64,000 nt of DNA from CALARM01 sp964431735 (lineage in GTDB: Bacteria > Vulcanimicrobiota > SpSt-956 > JAKJGF01). The notes below the pieces were generated by a model, which saw only the letters and a list, made by a program, of their open reading frames with translations, searched no databases and was not told the origin of the DNA. The DNA is taken from assembly GCA_964431735.1 (NCBI GenBank), contig CAYSLJ010000002.1, positions 1 through 64,000 of the forward strand, in the 5' to 3' direction. Below are positions 8,025 through 17,817 of this stretch, one piece after another. A program made the translations under genes and the position numbers. The number at the start of each line of letters is the position of its first letter. Position 1 is the stretch's first letter.

Positions 8025-9314
8025 TCATGCCAGAGAGTATATATTTTTTCCGGACTTCCTCAATTTACTGGTCGATGTTTTTCTTCTTACGGGAAGAACC
8101 TTCTTTTTAGTTCCGGGCATATTGGGAGAAGCTGAAATATTAAGTATTATACCTGCAGACCAGAGTGATATTATCATGGACGTACTGCCGAAACTGATAA
8201 AGGGAAGAGTCATGCCTGTGAGAGGTAGAACTCCTGCCGCTACTCCCATATTCACAAAAGCCTGTATTACAATACTTCCTGTCAGCCCTGCCGCTACCAG
8301 ATAAGAAAAGAGATCTTTCCGGGAAAGAGCTATTTTAAAACCTAAATAAGCAAAAATTAAAAAAAGAAGAATAGTAAATAAAACACCGGCAAAGCCAAGT
8401 TCTTCACCTATAATTGCAAAAATGAAATCTGTATGCTGCTCAGGAAGGTAAAAGAGTTTCTGCCTGCTCTGTCCTAAACCTGTACCCCATAACCCTCCGG
8501 AACCAATGGCAAGGAGTGATTGAATTATCTGAAAACCTGCTGTTTCAGGAGCTTTCCAGGGATCCATAAAAGACATCATACGGGCCATTCTATAAGGCTT
8601 TGCCATAATGAGAATCGTACCAACAGAACATGCCATAACAGACATGGATATCAAATAAAAACGTCTTATACCTGCAAGATAAAGCATAAACATAAAGCCA
8701 AGTCCGATAGCTATAACAGTTCCTAAATCAGGCTGTTTTTCCACTAAAATAAAAATTATACCTGCAACAAAAAGTAAAGGTACCACACCAAGCCAGAAAC
8801 TATATATCCTCTTTTTACTATCAGACAGATAAGATGCCATAAAAAGTAATAAAGATACTTTACATAATTCAGAAGGCTGGAGAGAAAATCCTGCAATCTC
8901 TATCCATCTTACAGCTCCATTTCTCTCAACACCTATAAAAAGGACGAGAATCAGCAATAATATAGAGATTAACAGAGAAGGTAAAGCCAGTTTCTTTATA
9001 TACTCAAGTTTTATCTTCATAATAATAAAGATACCAACAAGGCCAATAGCTACACCTCTTAACTGCCTTACAAAATAATAATAGCCGTTATAATTGTACA
9101 TAGATGAACTGCATGCTTCCACAGAACTGGCGCTATAGACCATAACAAGGCCGAAACTTACCAGAATTATGGTAACAAGAAAAAATCCCCAGTCTATACC
9201 ATAAACTCTATCAGAACTGTCATTATTTTCTATATCTTTAACCATGTCTTTTCCTGACTTTTCATCAGTCACCCGGCAGTTAAACACTGACTCGTAAGCG
9301 ACTGAATTTTTCAC
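8025..9314 (-). CDS. ftsW: Septal peptidoglycan glycosyltransferase FtsW (SEDS)
   Basis: A 429-residue polytopic membrane protein with about ten hydrophobic segments. SEDS signatures are present: VMVYSASS near the first helix, KQPDLGTV, and the C-terminal GMTLPFISFGSTSMI. The GTG start overlaps the murD stop codon (GTGA), suggesting translational coupling. A second candidate start is the ATG at residue 24 with AGGA upstream. The extra 23 residues have no counterpart I know. It works with the penicillin-binding protein encoded upstream in the cluster. Confidence 0.93.
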   Translation of the reverse strand: MKNSVAYESVFNCRVTDEKSGKDMVKDIENNDSSDRVYGIDWGFFLVTIILVSFGLVMVYSASSVEACSSSMYNYNGYYYFVRQLRGVAIGLVGIFIIMKIKLEYIKKLALPSLLISILLLILVLFIGVERNGAVRWIEIAGFSLQPSELCKVSLLLFMASYLSDSKKRIYSFWLGVVPLLFVAGIIFILVEKQPDLGTVIAIGLGFMFMLYLAGIRRFYLISMSVMACSVGTILIMAKPYRMARMMSFMDPWKAPETAGFQIIQSLLAIGSGGLWGTGLGQSRQKLFYLPEQHTDFIFAIIGEELGFAGVLFTILLFLIFAYLGFKIALSRKDLFSYLVAAGLTGSIVIQAFVNMGVAAGVLPLTGMTLPFISFGSTSMIISLWSAGIILNISASPNMPGTKKKVLPVRRKTSTSKLRKSGKNIYSLA

Positions 9315-10696
9315 CTGATTGTTTCACTCAAAGCATTAACTGCTTCTACAAACTTTTCTCCTCTATCTTCTGCATTTTTAAACATATCGAAACTTGCTCC
9401 TCCCGGCGACAGTATTACGACATCTCCCGGTTCTGACATAGAAAAAGCTTTATCTACTGCTTCTCCCATAGAAAAAACTTTTTTTATATTAGTAAGGCCG
9501 TTGCCGGAACAGCTTTTATAAATAAGCTCACTGGTACTGCCCATTAAGATCAGACCCTTTACCCTGTGAGATATAAAATCACACATGGCGGAAAAATCCA
9601 TATTCTTATCTACTCCTCCTGCAATCAGCACAGCAGGTTCTTTAAAGCTATTAAGGGCAGCTATAACAGCATCAGGATTGGTGCCTTTTGAATCGTCAAT
9701 AAAACGCACACCTTCTATATCTGCAACGAATTCTATACGATGACTGAGACCCTTAACAGAAGAAAAACTGTTAACTATATTGGCGGGAGATACTCCGTAT
9801 ACCATAGAAGCCAGCATTGCTGCCATAGTATTTTTTAAATTATGTTCTCCCGGTAGAGGCAGATCTTTTATATGACATATTTCACTGGAACCGGAACCAT
9901 TTTTATAATATATCCTGTCATTATGGACATACATACCTGCGGGAACTTCAGAACATGTGCTGAAATAAAGTATTTCTGCTCTAATTTTATCGACAACTCC
10001 CATAAGAAGAGGATCATCATAATTAATTACAACATAATCTCTCTCCTGTTGGTGTTTAAAGATACGGCATTTAAAATCCAGATAATTCTCCAGGGTACCG
10101 TGACGGTCAAGATGGTCTGAAGTTATATTGAGCAAAAGACTCACAGATGGTTTGAAATATTTGACTGTTTCAAGCTGAAAACTGCTTACCTCTGCGACAA
10201 TTATCTGGTTTTCCGTAGTACCATATGCTTTTTCAACAAGAGGTATACCGATATTACCTCCTACAATTACATCAAATCCGCCGGCTGACAGAAAATTACC
10301 TGTCAGAGTAGTAGTTGTAGATTTACCGTTCGTTCCGGTAACTGCAATAAAAGGAGCTAAAGAAAGCTGAAAAGCCAGTTCCAGTTCACTTATTACAGGT
10401 ATATTTCTTTCTAATATCTTTTTAACTATATCACTTTCAATAGATATGCCGGGACTTATAACAACCAGTGAAGCATCTTTCCATACTCTGTCACTGTGTC
10501 CCCCTGTTTCATAATCTATGTGCAGTTCATCCAGAACAGAAAGAGTTTTGCTCAATTTACCACTATCTGCCGTATCACTTAAAAAAACGGAAATATTTTT
10601 AGAAGAAAAGAATTTTGCTACTTCCAGACCGCTTCTTCCCATACCAAGTACTGAAACTTTTTTCAGGCCGGAAATATTTATTAATCTGTCAGCCAC
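9311..10696 (-). CDS. murD: UDP-N-acetylmuramoyl-L-alanine--D-glutamate ligase MurD
   Basis: Adds D-glutamate to UDP-MurNAc-L-Ala in the cytoplasm. Seen: N-terminal Rossmann-like GMGRSGLEVAKFF, ATP-binding VTGTNGKSTTT, the Mur ligase central domain (LLNITSDHLDRHG) and the C-terminal DDSKGTNPDA. I start at GTG 10696, which has GGGGAG 7-8 bp upstream. A TTG at 10711 is in frame but abuts the heptad array. It overlaps ftsW by 4 bp. Confidence 0.95.
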   Translation of the reverse strand: MADRLINISGLKKVSVLGMGRSGLEVAKFFSSKNISVFLSDTADSGKLSKTLSVLDELHIDYETGGHSDRVWKDASLVVISPGISIESDIVKKILERNIPVISELELAFQLSLAPFIAVTGTNGKSTTTTLTGNFLSAGGFDVIVGGNIGIPLVEKAYGTTENQIIVAEVSSFQLETVKYFKPSVSLLLNITSDHLDRHGTLENYLDFKCRIFKHQQERDYVVINYDDPLLMGVVDKIRAEILYFSTCSEVPAGMYVHNDRIYYKNGSGSSEICHIKDLPLPGEHNLKNTMAAMLASMVYGVSPANIVNSFSSVKGLSHRIEFVADIEGVRFIDDSKGTNPDAVIAALNSFKEPAVLIAGGVDKNMDFSAMCDFISHRVKGLILMGSTSELIYKSCSGNGLTNIKKVFSMGEAVDKAFSMSEPGDVVILSPGGASFDMFKNAEDRGEKFVEAVNALSETIR

Positions 10697-10711
10697 CGAC
10701 TCACTCCCCAA

Positions 10712-10744
10712 TCGTGACGCGTGACGCGTGACGCGTGACGCGTA
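10712..10744. repeat. Heptad array between mraY and murD
   Basis: ATC is followed by four GTGACGC units and GTAATTC. No flanking inverted repeat is recognisable, so it is a naked array. It interrupts an otherwise tightly packed operon, lying just upstream of the murD start. Confidence 0.9.
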
Positions 10745-10783
10745 ATTCTATAATTCAAGTAATAATATAAATTTTCTGTACGG

Positions 10784-11770
10784 TCATTTTGCAATCACTC
10801 CTGTTGCCAGGAACAGATTGAAACCTCCTATGGCCAGGAGCATTGATATAAGACAAAATCTCAATGTAATAGTAGTTTCATGATAACCGAGTTTTTCAAA
10901 ATGATGATGTATGGGACTCATTTTAAAAACCCTTTTACCTGTAGTTTTAAAAGATATTACCTGAATAACAACAGATAACATTTCCGCTACAAAAATCCCT
11001 CCCACTACCAGTATAAGAATTTCCAGTCTTAACATCATGGCAATTGCAGCAATAGCGCCTCCCAGTGTAAGAGAACCTGTATCACCCATAAATAATCTTG
11101 CAGGATACACATTCACCCATAGAAAACCACTGCAGATTCCCATAATGACTACAGCACATAAAGTTAACCCTGTAGAGCCTGTCATAAAAGCCATTAAACC
11201 GAATGTAACAGCAGAAACAGATACAGTGCCTGATGCAAGGCCATCAAGGCCGTCTGTAAAATTGACTGCATTTACAGTGGCTGTAAAAGCCACTATATCA
11301 AGCAATATACGCCATACACCGAGATTAATCTCTCCGGCAAAGGGAACCAGAATAAAAGTTTCACTATTAAAATAAAGCCACAGAGAAAAACCTGTTGCCA
11401 GTAAAATCTGACAGGCCATTTTTTCTCTTGCTCTGAATCCCATAGATCTCTTTTTCGCCACTTTAATCCAGTCATCTATAAAACCTATAAAACCACTCAG
11501 AACTGTTACTGTAATAAAAGCCACTATTTGAGGTGTCATCTTACCGGCAATACTTATAACAGATATCAGTATAAACGGAAATATCATACCTCCCATAGTA
11601 GGAGTTCCTGCTTTTGACAGATGCTTTTCCGGCCCTTCAAGACGAACGGTCTGGCCGAACTTTAATTTTCTTAAATAAGGTATGATTATATAACTGCATA
11701 TTACAGTCAGAATAAAGCAGGATAACCATATAAGTAATAATTTATTTAACTCTGTCCAGTAATGATTCAA
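10784..11770 (-). CDS. mraY: Phospho-N-acetylmuramoyl-pentapeptide transferase MraY
   Basis: A 328-residue polytopic enzyme that makes lipid I at the inner face of the membrane. Family signatures are seen: KAGTPTMGGMIF, DDWIKVAKKRSMGFRAREK, VNFTDGLDGLA, the MGDTGSL aspartates and the C-terminal HHHFEKLGYHET. About ten transmembrane segments are visible. Its start overlaps the 3' end of murF by 29 bp. Confidence 0.97.
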   Translation of the reverse strand: MNHYWTELNKLLLIWLSCFILTVICSYIIIPYLRKLKFGQTVRLEGPEKHLSKAGTPTMGGMIFPFILISVISIAGKMTPQIVAFITVTVLSGFIGFIDDWIKVAKKRSMGFRAREKMACQILLATGFSLWLYFNSETFILVPFAGEINLGVWRILLDIVAFTATVNAVNFTDGLDGLASGTVSVSAVTFGLMAFMTGSTGLTLCAVVIMGICSGFLWVNVYPARLFMGDTGSLTLGGAIAAIAMMLRLEILILVVGGIFVAEMLSVVIQVISFKTTGKRVFKMSPIHHHFEKLGYHETTITLRFCLISMLLAIGGFNLFLATGVIAK

Positions 11771-13121
11771 CGATTTCCTCCATATGCATTCCTCTTGAAC
11801 CCTTCACAAGTATAACGTCTCCCGGTTTAATTATATTTAACAGACCGGCTATCAAAGAAGATTTTTCCTGAAAATAAAAAGACTCTGTTCCGGCTCCGGA
11901 AGATGCTTTCGCCGTATGACATCCAAGAGGGCCAAAAGTAAATAAATAATCTATTCCATATTCCCTTACCCACTCCCCTACCTTTGAGTGAGCAGATATT
12001 TCTTCTTCACCCAGTTCCAGCATATCACCCAGAACCAGAATTTTCCTGTTATCCGGAAAATGTTTTACCATTGTATCAATAATGCTTTTCACCGCAAGAG
12101 GATTGGAATTATAAGTATCATCAATAATTTTAATATGTTCAGTGTTTATTATTCTTGTTCTCCCTGATGGCGGAGGAATAAAAGATTTCAGAGCAGAAGA
12201 GAGACTTAAATCTTCTATTAAATAAGAAGCAACTGAAACAGAGGCCAGAAGATTATATATATTATAAGTGCCTATCATAGGGAAAAAAACTCTTTCTACT
12301 CTGTTATTAAAATGGACATCCAGTTCAGTTCCTTCTATACCGCACTCAAGAATATTATCTGCAAAAACATCGGAATTCCGTGATAAACCGAATGTTTTGA
12401 TATGTTTACATGATATAAGGGATGATAAAAAATCATACCAGTCATTATCTCTGTTTAAAACGGCAAGACCGTCTGAAGGCAGGTCTGAAAGAAGTTCTCC
12501 TTTTGCCTTTGCAATATTTTCTCTTGATCCGAGTCTGCCAATATGGGCTTCACCTACAGTAGTAATAACCCCTGCTGTAGGGTGAGCAATATCCGATAAT
12601 AATGCTATTTCTCCCGGTCCTCTCATGGCAAACTCCAGTACGGCACAATCATTGCCATCAGATAGTTCCATCAGTGTTTTAGGAACACCTATTTCATTGT
12701 TAAAATTTTCTCTTGTCTTTAATATGTGTTTGAATTTATATGTTAACAGACTGTATAGCAGTTCTTTCGTAGTGGTTTTCCCGTTACTCCCGGTAACTGC
12801 AATTACAGGTATGTTGAATTTTTCTCTTATAAAGGTAGCAAGTTTTTGATAGGCTCTGAGAGGATCAGATACATAAATGACAGTAGAATCTCTATCTGAA
12901 AATTCCTGACGGGAACATATAAAACCACATGCCCCTGCTTCAAGAGCTTTATCAATAAAATTATGTCCGTCAAAATTTTCTCCTGAAAGAGGTATAAAAA
13001 GAGAGTTTTTCTCCAGTGTCCTCGTGTCTGTTGAAATATTGAATATTTCAGTATCACGACTTCCCTTTAATAGTTTACCGTCTATAAAATTGATAAAATC
13101 TCCGATTTTTAACTTAATCAT
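11742..13121 (-). CDS. murF: UDP-N-acetylmuramoyl-tripeptide--D-Ala-D-Ala ligase MurF
   Basis: 459 residues; adds the D-Ala-D-Ala dipeptide. It has an N-terminal substrate domain (ISTDTRTLEKNSLFIPLSGE), the ATP loop VTGSNGKTTTKELL, a central domain (NFNNEIGVP; EFAMRGPGEI) and the C-terminal DDTYNSNPLAVKS. It begins 2 bp after murE ends and overlaps mraY by 29 bp, which fits one polycistronic unit. Confidence 0.96.
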   Translation of the reverse strand: MIKLKIGDFINFIDGKLLKGSRDTEIFNISTDTRTLEKNSLFIPLSGENFDGHNFIDKALEAGACGFICSRQEFSDRDSTVIYVSDPLRAYQKLATFIREKFNIPVIAVTGSNGKTTTKELLYSLLTYKFKHILKTRENFNNEIGVPKTLMELSDGNDCAVLEFAMRGPGEIALLSDIAHPTAGVITTVGEAHIGRLGSRENIAKAKGELLSDLPSDGLAVLNRDNDWYDFLSSLISCKHIKTFGLSRNSDVFADNILECGIEGTELDVHFNNRVERVFFPMIGTYNIYNLLASVSVASYLIEDLSLSSALKSFIPPPSGRTRIINTEHIKIIDDTYNSNPLAVKSIIDTMVKHFPDNRKILVLGDMLELGEEEISAHSKVGEWVREYGIDYLFTFGPLGCHTAKASSGAGTESFYFQEKSSLIAGLLNIIKPGDVILVKGSRGMHMEEIVESLLDRVK

Positions 13122-13123
13122 AT

Positions 13124-14593
13124 TTATTTCCTGTCTGTAAATTCACGTATGATTTCACAGTCATCAAAATGTATCGTTCTATCTTTAAATATCTGATAAT
13201 CTTCATGACCTTTTCCTGCCACAACTACAGTATCTCCCTTTCGGGCCATATCCACAGCATAACCGATGGCAAGTCTTCTATCAGGTTCTATCATATATTT
13301 ACCTGAAGTATCTGTAATACCCTGTTCTATATGGCTGATTATTTCCACAGGATCCTCACTTCTCGGATTATCAGAAGTTATAATAATATAATCCGATTTA
13401 TGTGAAGCTATAGACCCCATGAGAGGACGTTTTGAAGTGTCTCTGTCACCACCGCACCCGAAAACAGTAATCAATCTGCCGGAAGTAAATTCTCTGGCAG
13501 CAGTTAAAACCTTATCCAGTCCGTCAGGAGTATGGGCATAGTCGACAATACATATAAAATCCTTCCCTGTATTTACAGGGTAAATTCTGCCTTTAACCGG
13601 TTCCATTTCCTCAAGAGCTTCTTTTATCAGAGAAAAATCTACATCCTGTGCCAGACCGGTACATATGGCAGCAAGGGCATTATATACATTGAACATACCC
13701 ATTAATTTTAACTTTAGAGGCCAGATTTTATCTCCTATAAGAACATTACATTCAGTACCGGAAGGAGAAAAGGAAACATCAGAAGCAAAAACTCCTTCCA
13801 CATGAGACGGGAAATCTCTTCCTTCCGTTACGACACCATAACAAAAAATTCTTCCGTTACCATGAGGCAAAAGTTTTATAACATTTGGATCATCACAGTT
13901 AAAAACAGAAAACATATTTCTACATGAGAATCTTTTCTGTAAAGATAAAAAGGAGCCTTTTACCTTCCAGTAATCGTCAAGACTTTCATGAAAATCCAGA
14001 TGATCCTGAGAAAAATTGGTATAAATCACGCCGGTAAAAAAGCAGTTCCATACCCTGAAAAGAGACAGTGCATGAGAAGATACCTCCATAGGAACTGCCT
14101 CTACACCTTGAGAGATCATCTGATAAAATATTTCCTGTAAATCAAGTGATTCAGGAGTAGTATTTTTAGTTTTATTGCTCTTATTACCTGTTTTTATTTC
14201 TATAGTTCCAATAAGACCTGTTTTCAATGAAACCTTCTTCATTATGTGTTCTATCATATAGGCAGTTGTAGTTTTGCCGTTGGTTCCCGTTATTCCGAAG
14301 AGTTTCATTTTTAATGAAGGATGATTATAGCAGGCTGCACTTAATTCTGCAAGAGCTTTTCGAGAATTTTCTATAATTATCAGTTCCGTTTTACCATCTA
14401 AATCCAGGTATTTTTCCGCAACTATGACAGAAGCACCCAGATCAATAGCCTGTCTGACATAATCATGACCATCTGTTTTAAAACCTTTTATACAGACAAA
14501 TATATCTCCAGACCTGACTTTTCTGGAATCATAAACTATTCCTGTCATTCTGTCCGATAAATTCACCTGTGATAAGAGCTCTTCATACTTCAC
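13124..14593 (-). CDS. murE: UDP-MurNAc-L-Ala-D-Glu--meso-DAP ligase MurE
   Basis: 489 residues. The ATP loop is GTNGKTTTAYM (about 103-113). The specificity motif is DNPR at 408-411 (ITSDNPRSEDP). This motif is known to mark the meso-diaminopimelate enzymes, whereas lysine-adding MurE usually has D(D/N)P(N/A). The cell wall is therefore probably of the meso-DAP type. It lies 14 bp after the penicillin-binding-protein gene. Confidence 0.95.
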   Translation of the reverse strand: MKYEELLSQVNLSDRMTGIVYDSRKVRSGDIFVCIKGFKTDGHDYVRQAIDLGASVIVAEKYLDLDGKTELIIIENSRKALAELSAACYNHPSLKMKLFGITGTNGKTTTAYMIEHIMKKVSLKTGLIGTIEIKTGNKSNKTKNTTPESLDLQEIFYQMISQGVEAVPMEVSSHALSLFRVWNCFFTGVIYTNFSQDHLDFHESLDDYWKVKGSFLSLQKRFSCRNMFSVFNCDDPNVIKLLPHGNGRIFCYGVVTEGRDFPSHVEGVFASDVSFSPSGTECNVLIGDKIWPLKLKLMGMFNVYNALAAICTGLAQDVDFSLIKEALEEMEPVKGRIYPVNTGKDFICIVDYAHTPDGLDKVLTAAREFTSGRLITVFGCGGDRDTSKRPLMGSIASHKSDYIIITSDNPRSEDPVEIISHIEQGITDTSGKYMIEPDRRLAIGYAVDMARKGDTVVVAGKGHEDYQIFKDRTIHFDDCEIIREFTDRK

Positions 14594-14607
14594 TCAACAT
14601 AATCCCC

Positions 14608-16341
14608 TTAATTATTTGATTTGTTATCCAGTTCTTTTTCAGAAGGTACTCCCATATGCCAGAGAGCTTCCCTTGCAATTTCTCTGAAGACAGGTGCTGC
14701 TACAGTCCCGCCCCAGTATATACCTTTTGGTACATCAATCTTAACAAGCATAACTAACCGTGGATTACGACTCGGTACATATCCCACAAAAGACCCTATA
14801 TAACTGGAAGGAGAATAAATACCGTTTTCCACAACCTGTGCCGTTCCTGTTTTACCTGCAACCATATAACCCGGAATCTGTGCCTTTTTACCTGTTCCAT
14901 CCGATACAACTTCCTCAAGAATTAGTCTCATTTTCTCGGTAGTTTCCGGTTTCAAAATCTGAGCTTCAAGCTGAGGAGAAAAGCTTTTAACGACATTTCC
15001 TTCAGGACTTAACACTTCTTTTACTATCATTGGTTTAAATAGTTTTCCGCCATTGGCTATTGCCGATACTGCTCTTACAAGCTGTATGGGCGTAATAGAA
15101 ATACCCTGGCCAAAAGCTATAGTAGCAAGGCTGGATACAGACCATTCGTTCGGATCTACTAAGATACCTTCACCTTCACCTGGAAGTTCTATGCCGGTAA
15201 CATAGCCGAAACCAAACTTTTTTATATAATCAAAATATGTCTTTTTACCCATCTTTATACCTATACTGGCAGAACCTGTATTAAAAGAATATTTTATTAT
15301 ATCTTTTACATTTTCATAACCGAATTCGCTTGCCAGGCCGTCATTGGCATTAAATATAGTCCAGCCTCCGATCTGTATGGAATTTCCGCTTGGGAAGACT
15401 TCTTCCATCGTAATCTTACCGCTATCAAGAGCAGCTGCGGCAAGAATAACCTTGAATGTAGAACCCGGTTCATAACTGTCACAGATTCCGCTGTTTCTCA
15501 GTTTATTTTTAGGTGTTTTATTATACTGATTCAGATCAAAATCAGGATAGTTGGCAATTGCCAGGATCTCTCCCGTCTGCGGATCCATAACAACTACGCT
15601 TCCTCCTCTTGCTTTATGGCGTTCTACAGCTTTTCTGAGTTCTGATTCTGCAAGATACTGAATAAATTTATCTATAGTAAGTACAACATCACACCCATCT
15701 GTTGCCGGCTGAATTTCCTGTTTCCCCATGGGAACAGCTCTTCCGAAATTATCACATTCCGCTTTCAGCAATCCCGGCTTACCTGCAAGATAATTTTCAT
15801 AAATACTTTCTATACCGTCCAGGCCCTGATCATCAATACCGGTATAACCCATTATATGGCAGGCAAGTTTTTCATTGGGATAAAACCTCTTCCCTGTTTC
15901 TTCTTTTATCAAATATATACCTTTTATATTTAATTTTCTTATACGGCCTGCAACAGAGTCACTTACTTTTCTTTCAAGCCAGATAAATTTACAGCCTTTA
16001 TAGCTTAATCTATCTCTGAGCTCACCGGCAGATACAGACAGTATTCCCGCTAATTTTTGAGTCACTTCCTCAGGAGATGTTATCATACCGGGATCTACGC
16101 CTACTGAGTACATATTAAGACTGATAGCCAGGATTTCTTTATTACGGGCCAGGATTTTCCCTCTGATGCCGGAAATAGGTATATGACAGAGATGCTGAGC
16201 TATTGCAATCTCTTTATAATGACTTCCTTTGACTATCTGTATTTTAAATAAACTTATTATTAATATCAGAAAAAGAGGGATCATTAAATAAAATACTATT
16301 TGCCCCCGCCGTCTCTGAAACGGTAATACCTTAATAGACAA
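14608..16341 (-). CDS. Class B penicillin-binding protein (FtsI/Spo VD-like transpeptidase)
   Basis: A 577-residue septal transpeptidase. One N-terminal transmembrane helix (about 14-35) precedes the PBP dimer domain (ISGIRGKILARN) and the transpeptidase domain. Active-site motifs are S294-TFK in EPGSTFKVIL, S352-FN in YSFNTGSASIG and K497-TG in AGKTGTAQ. No PASTA repeats follow, unlike many Gram-positive homologues. It is the expected partner of FtsW and sits between ftsL and murE. Confidence 0.94.
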   Translation of the reverse strand: MSIKVLPFQRRRGQIVFYLMIPLFLILIISLFKIQIVKGSHYKEIAIAQHLCHIPISGIRGKILARNKEILAISLNMYSVGVDPGMITSPEEVTQKLAGILSVSAGELRDRLSYKGCKFIWLERKVSDSVAGRIRKLNIKGIYLIKEETGKRFYPNEKLACHIMGYTGIDDQGLDGIESIYENYLAGKPGLLKAECDNFGRAVPMGKQEIQPATDGCDVVLTIDKFIQYLAESELRKAVERHKARGGSVVVMDPQTGEILAIANYPDFDLNQYNKTPKNKLRNSGICDSYEPGSTFKVILAAAALDSGKITMEEVFPSGNSIQIGGWTIFNANDGLASEFGYENVKDIIKYSFNTGSASIGIKMGKKTYFDYIKKFGFGYVTGIELPGEGEGILVDPNEWSVSSLATIAFGQGISITPIQLVRAVSAIANGGKLFKPMIVKEVLSPEGNVVKSFSPQLEAQILKPETTEKMRLILEEVVSDGTGKKAQIPGYMVAGKTGTAQVVENGIYSPSSYIGSFVGYVPSRNPRLVMLVKIDVPKGIYWGGTVAAPVFREIAREALWHMGVPSEKELDNKSNN

Positions 16342-16350
16342 AGAACACCT

Positions 16351-16752
16351 CTATTTTATCAAAGCTAAATTTTTATTTTGTTGAAATAATATTACTCTAC
16401 CTTCAAAATCAGGACGAGACATTCCAAATTTTGCATTTGCTATATTCTCTATCCTGTCAAGTGATGAAAGAGTATTAAACTGATTGACTAATTTCAAGTT
16501 CTGTTCTTCCAGATTCTGCCTGGTTTCATTCAGTTCACAGAGGTAATACTGTTTACTCATCATATGAGTTGATTGCTGTATAACCATAATAACCAGTATG
16601 ACTAAAATCCCTGAAAGTAAGAGAGTTAACCCCAGGGGAAAACTGGTTTCTCTTCTCTTAAGAGGTCTGACTTTTACTTCTTTTCTTTTTCTCGGGTATT
16701 GAATATTATATTCTTCCCTGACTATCCTTTTTGCTACCGCCAATCTAAACAT
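16351..16752 (-). CDS. ftsL: FtsL-like cell division protein
   Basis: 133 residues: a basic cytoplasmic N terminus (RKRKEVKVRPLKRRE), one transmembrane helix (about 39-61) and an extracytoplasmic coiled coil with leucines (residues 72-100). The shape, size and position between rsmH and the septal transpeptidase gene are those of FtsL. Sequence conservation in this family is low, so the call rests mainly on architecture and synteny. Confidence 0.8.
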   Translation of the reverse strand: MFRLAVAKRIVREEYNIQYPRKRKEVKVRPLKRRETSFPLGLTLLLSGILVILVIMVIQQSTHMMSKQYYLCELNETRQNLEEQNLKLVNQFNTLSSLDRIENIANAKFGMSRPDFEGRVILFQQNKNLALIK

Positions 16753-16764
16753 ATCCCCCTTCTA

Positions 16765-17676
16765 TTATATTTTCTCTACAACCCTGAGACGGGCGCTGCG
16801 AGAGCTGGGATTGAGCAATTTTTCTTCCTCTCCCGGGTAAACAGGTTTCCTGGTGATTAATTTCACCAGAGGCTTTACCTCTTCGCCGGTAATTCCTCTG
16901 GCAGAATCTCTGAAAAAATGCTTTACAATTCTGTCTTCCAGTGAATGAAAACTTATAACTACCATCCTTCCGCCCGGTTTGAGAACATGGAGGGCTTTTT
17001 TTAAGCCATGTTCCAGTGCTTCAAGTTCTTTATTCAAAAAAATTCTTAAAGCCATAAAGGTTCTGGTTGCAGGATGAATTTTTCTGCCTCTTCCGGGATT
17101 TGCCATGGAAACAATCTGACATAACCGGCCTGTAGTCAATATTTTTGATTTTTTCCTCTCACTTACAATCTCTCTGGCTATTCTTCTGGATCTTGTCTCA
17201 TCACCATAATGATAAATAATATCAGCCAGTTCTTTCTCAGAAAAACTATTAACTATATCGGCTGCAGTATCAGGGAGTTCTCTGTCCATCCTCATATCCA
17301 GAGGACTGTCACTTTGAAGTGAAAATCCCCTCTTTTCATCTTTAAGTTGATACATAGAAACACCTAAATCAAAGATTACACCGTCTACTTCATTTATTCC
17401 CGAAGATAACAGGATTTTATCCAGTTCTGCAAAATTCCCCTTTACAGGAGTAATATTGGAAGGATAAGTCCCTGCAAAATCGCCGAAAGCTTTTATAGCT
17501 TCTCTGTCTCTGTCGATAGATATAAGCTTTCCATCCGGCAACAGAGTTTTAAGAATTTCCCTTGAATGGCCACCTCCTCCTAAAGTGCAATCTACAATCG
17601 TCTTACCTGACGAACAATTAAGAAAAAAGATAGATTCTTTTAATAGTACCGGTATATGAAACAATTTTTCCTCCAT
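16765..17676 (-). CDS. rsmH: 16S rRNA (cytosine1402-N4)-methyltransferase RsmH
   Basis: 303 residues. The SAM-binding segment is DCTLGGGGHSREIL. Family motifs follow: FDLGVSMYQL, SPLDMRMDRE, HPATRTFMALRIFLN and VVISFHSLEDRIVKHFF. It methylates the N4 of C1402 in 16S rRNA and is the usual second gene of dcw clusters. A repeat-containing 141-bp spacer separates it from mraZ. Confidence 0.97.
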   Translation of the reverse strand: MEEKLFHIPVLLKESIFFLNCSSGKTIVDCTLGGGGHSREILKTLLPDGKLISIDRDREAIKAFGDFAGTYPSNITPVKGNFAELDKILLSSGINEVDGVIFDLGVSMYQLKDEKRGFSLQSDSPLDMRMDRELPDTAADIVNSFSEKELADIIYHYGDETRSRRIAREIVSERKKSKILTTGRLCQIVSMANPGRGRKIHPATRTFMALRIFLNKELEALEHGLKKALHVLKPGGRMVVISFHSLEDRIVKHFFRDSARGITGEEVKPLVKLITRKPVYPGEEEKLLNPSSRSARLRVVEKI

Positions 17677-17755
17677 AAAAATTTATTTTTCAATCACCCC
17701 CTAATATTTTTAATAATAGTGACGATATATACTATCAGTTACAGGCTATTAACTT

Positions 17756-17816
17756 CTCAGCTTTCAGCTTTCAGTTATTATTCAACCCTCATAAACTGAC
17801 TGCTGATTGCTGACAC
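17756..17816. repeat. Imperfect heptad hairpin between mraZ and rsmH
   Basis: CAGCTTT-CAGCTTT-CAGTTAT on one side faces CTGACTG-CTGATTG-CTGACAC on the other. The arms are mutually complementary at the CTGA/TCAG cores. Spacing is 7 bp throughout, as in the GTGACGC arrays, but with another sequence. It lies in the transcribed spacer of the dcw operon and could form an RNA hairpin. Confidence 0.65.
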
Positions 17817-17817
17817 C

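Noticed and set aside
10712..10744. DNA uptake sequence for competence
   Set aside because: Uptake sequences are single 9-12-bp words scattered in genes as well; these are phased arrays restricted to spacers and have several sequence classes.
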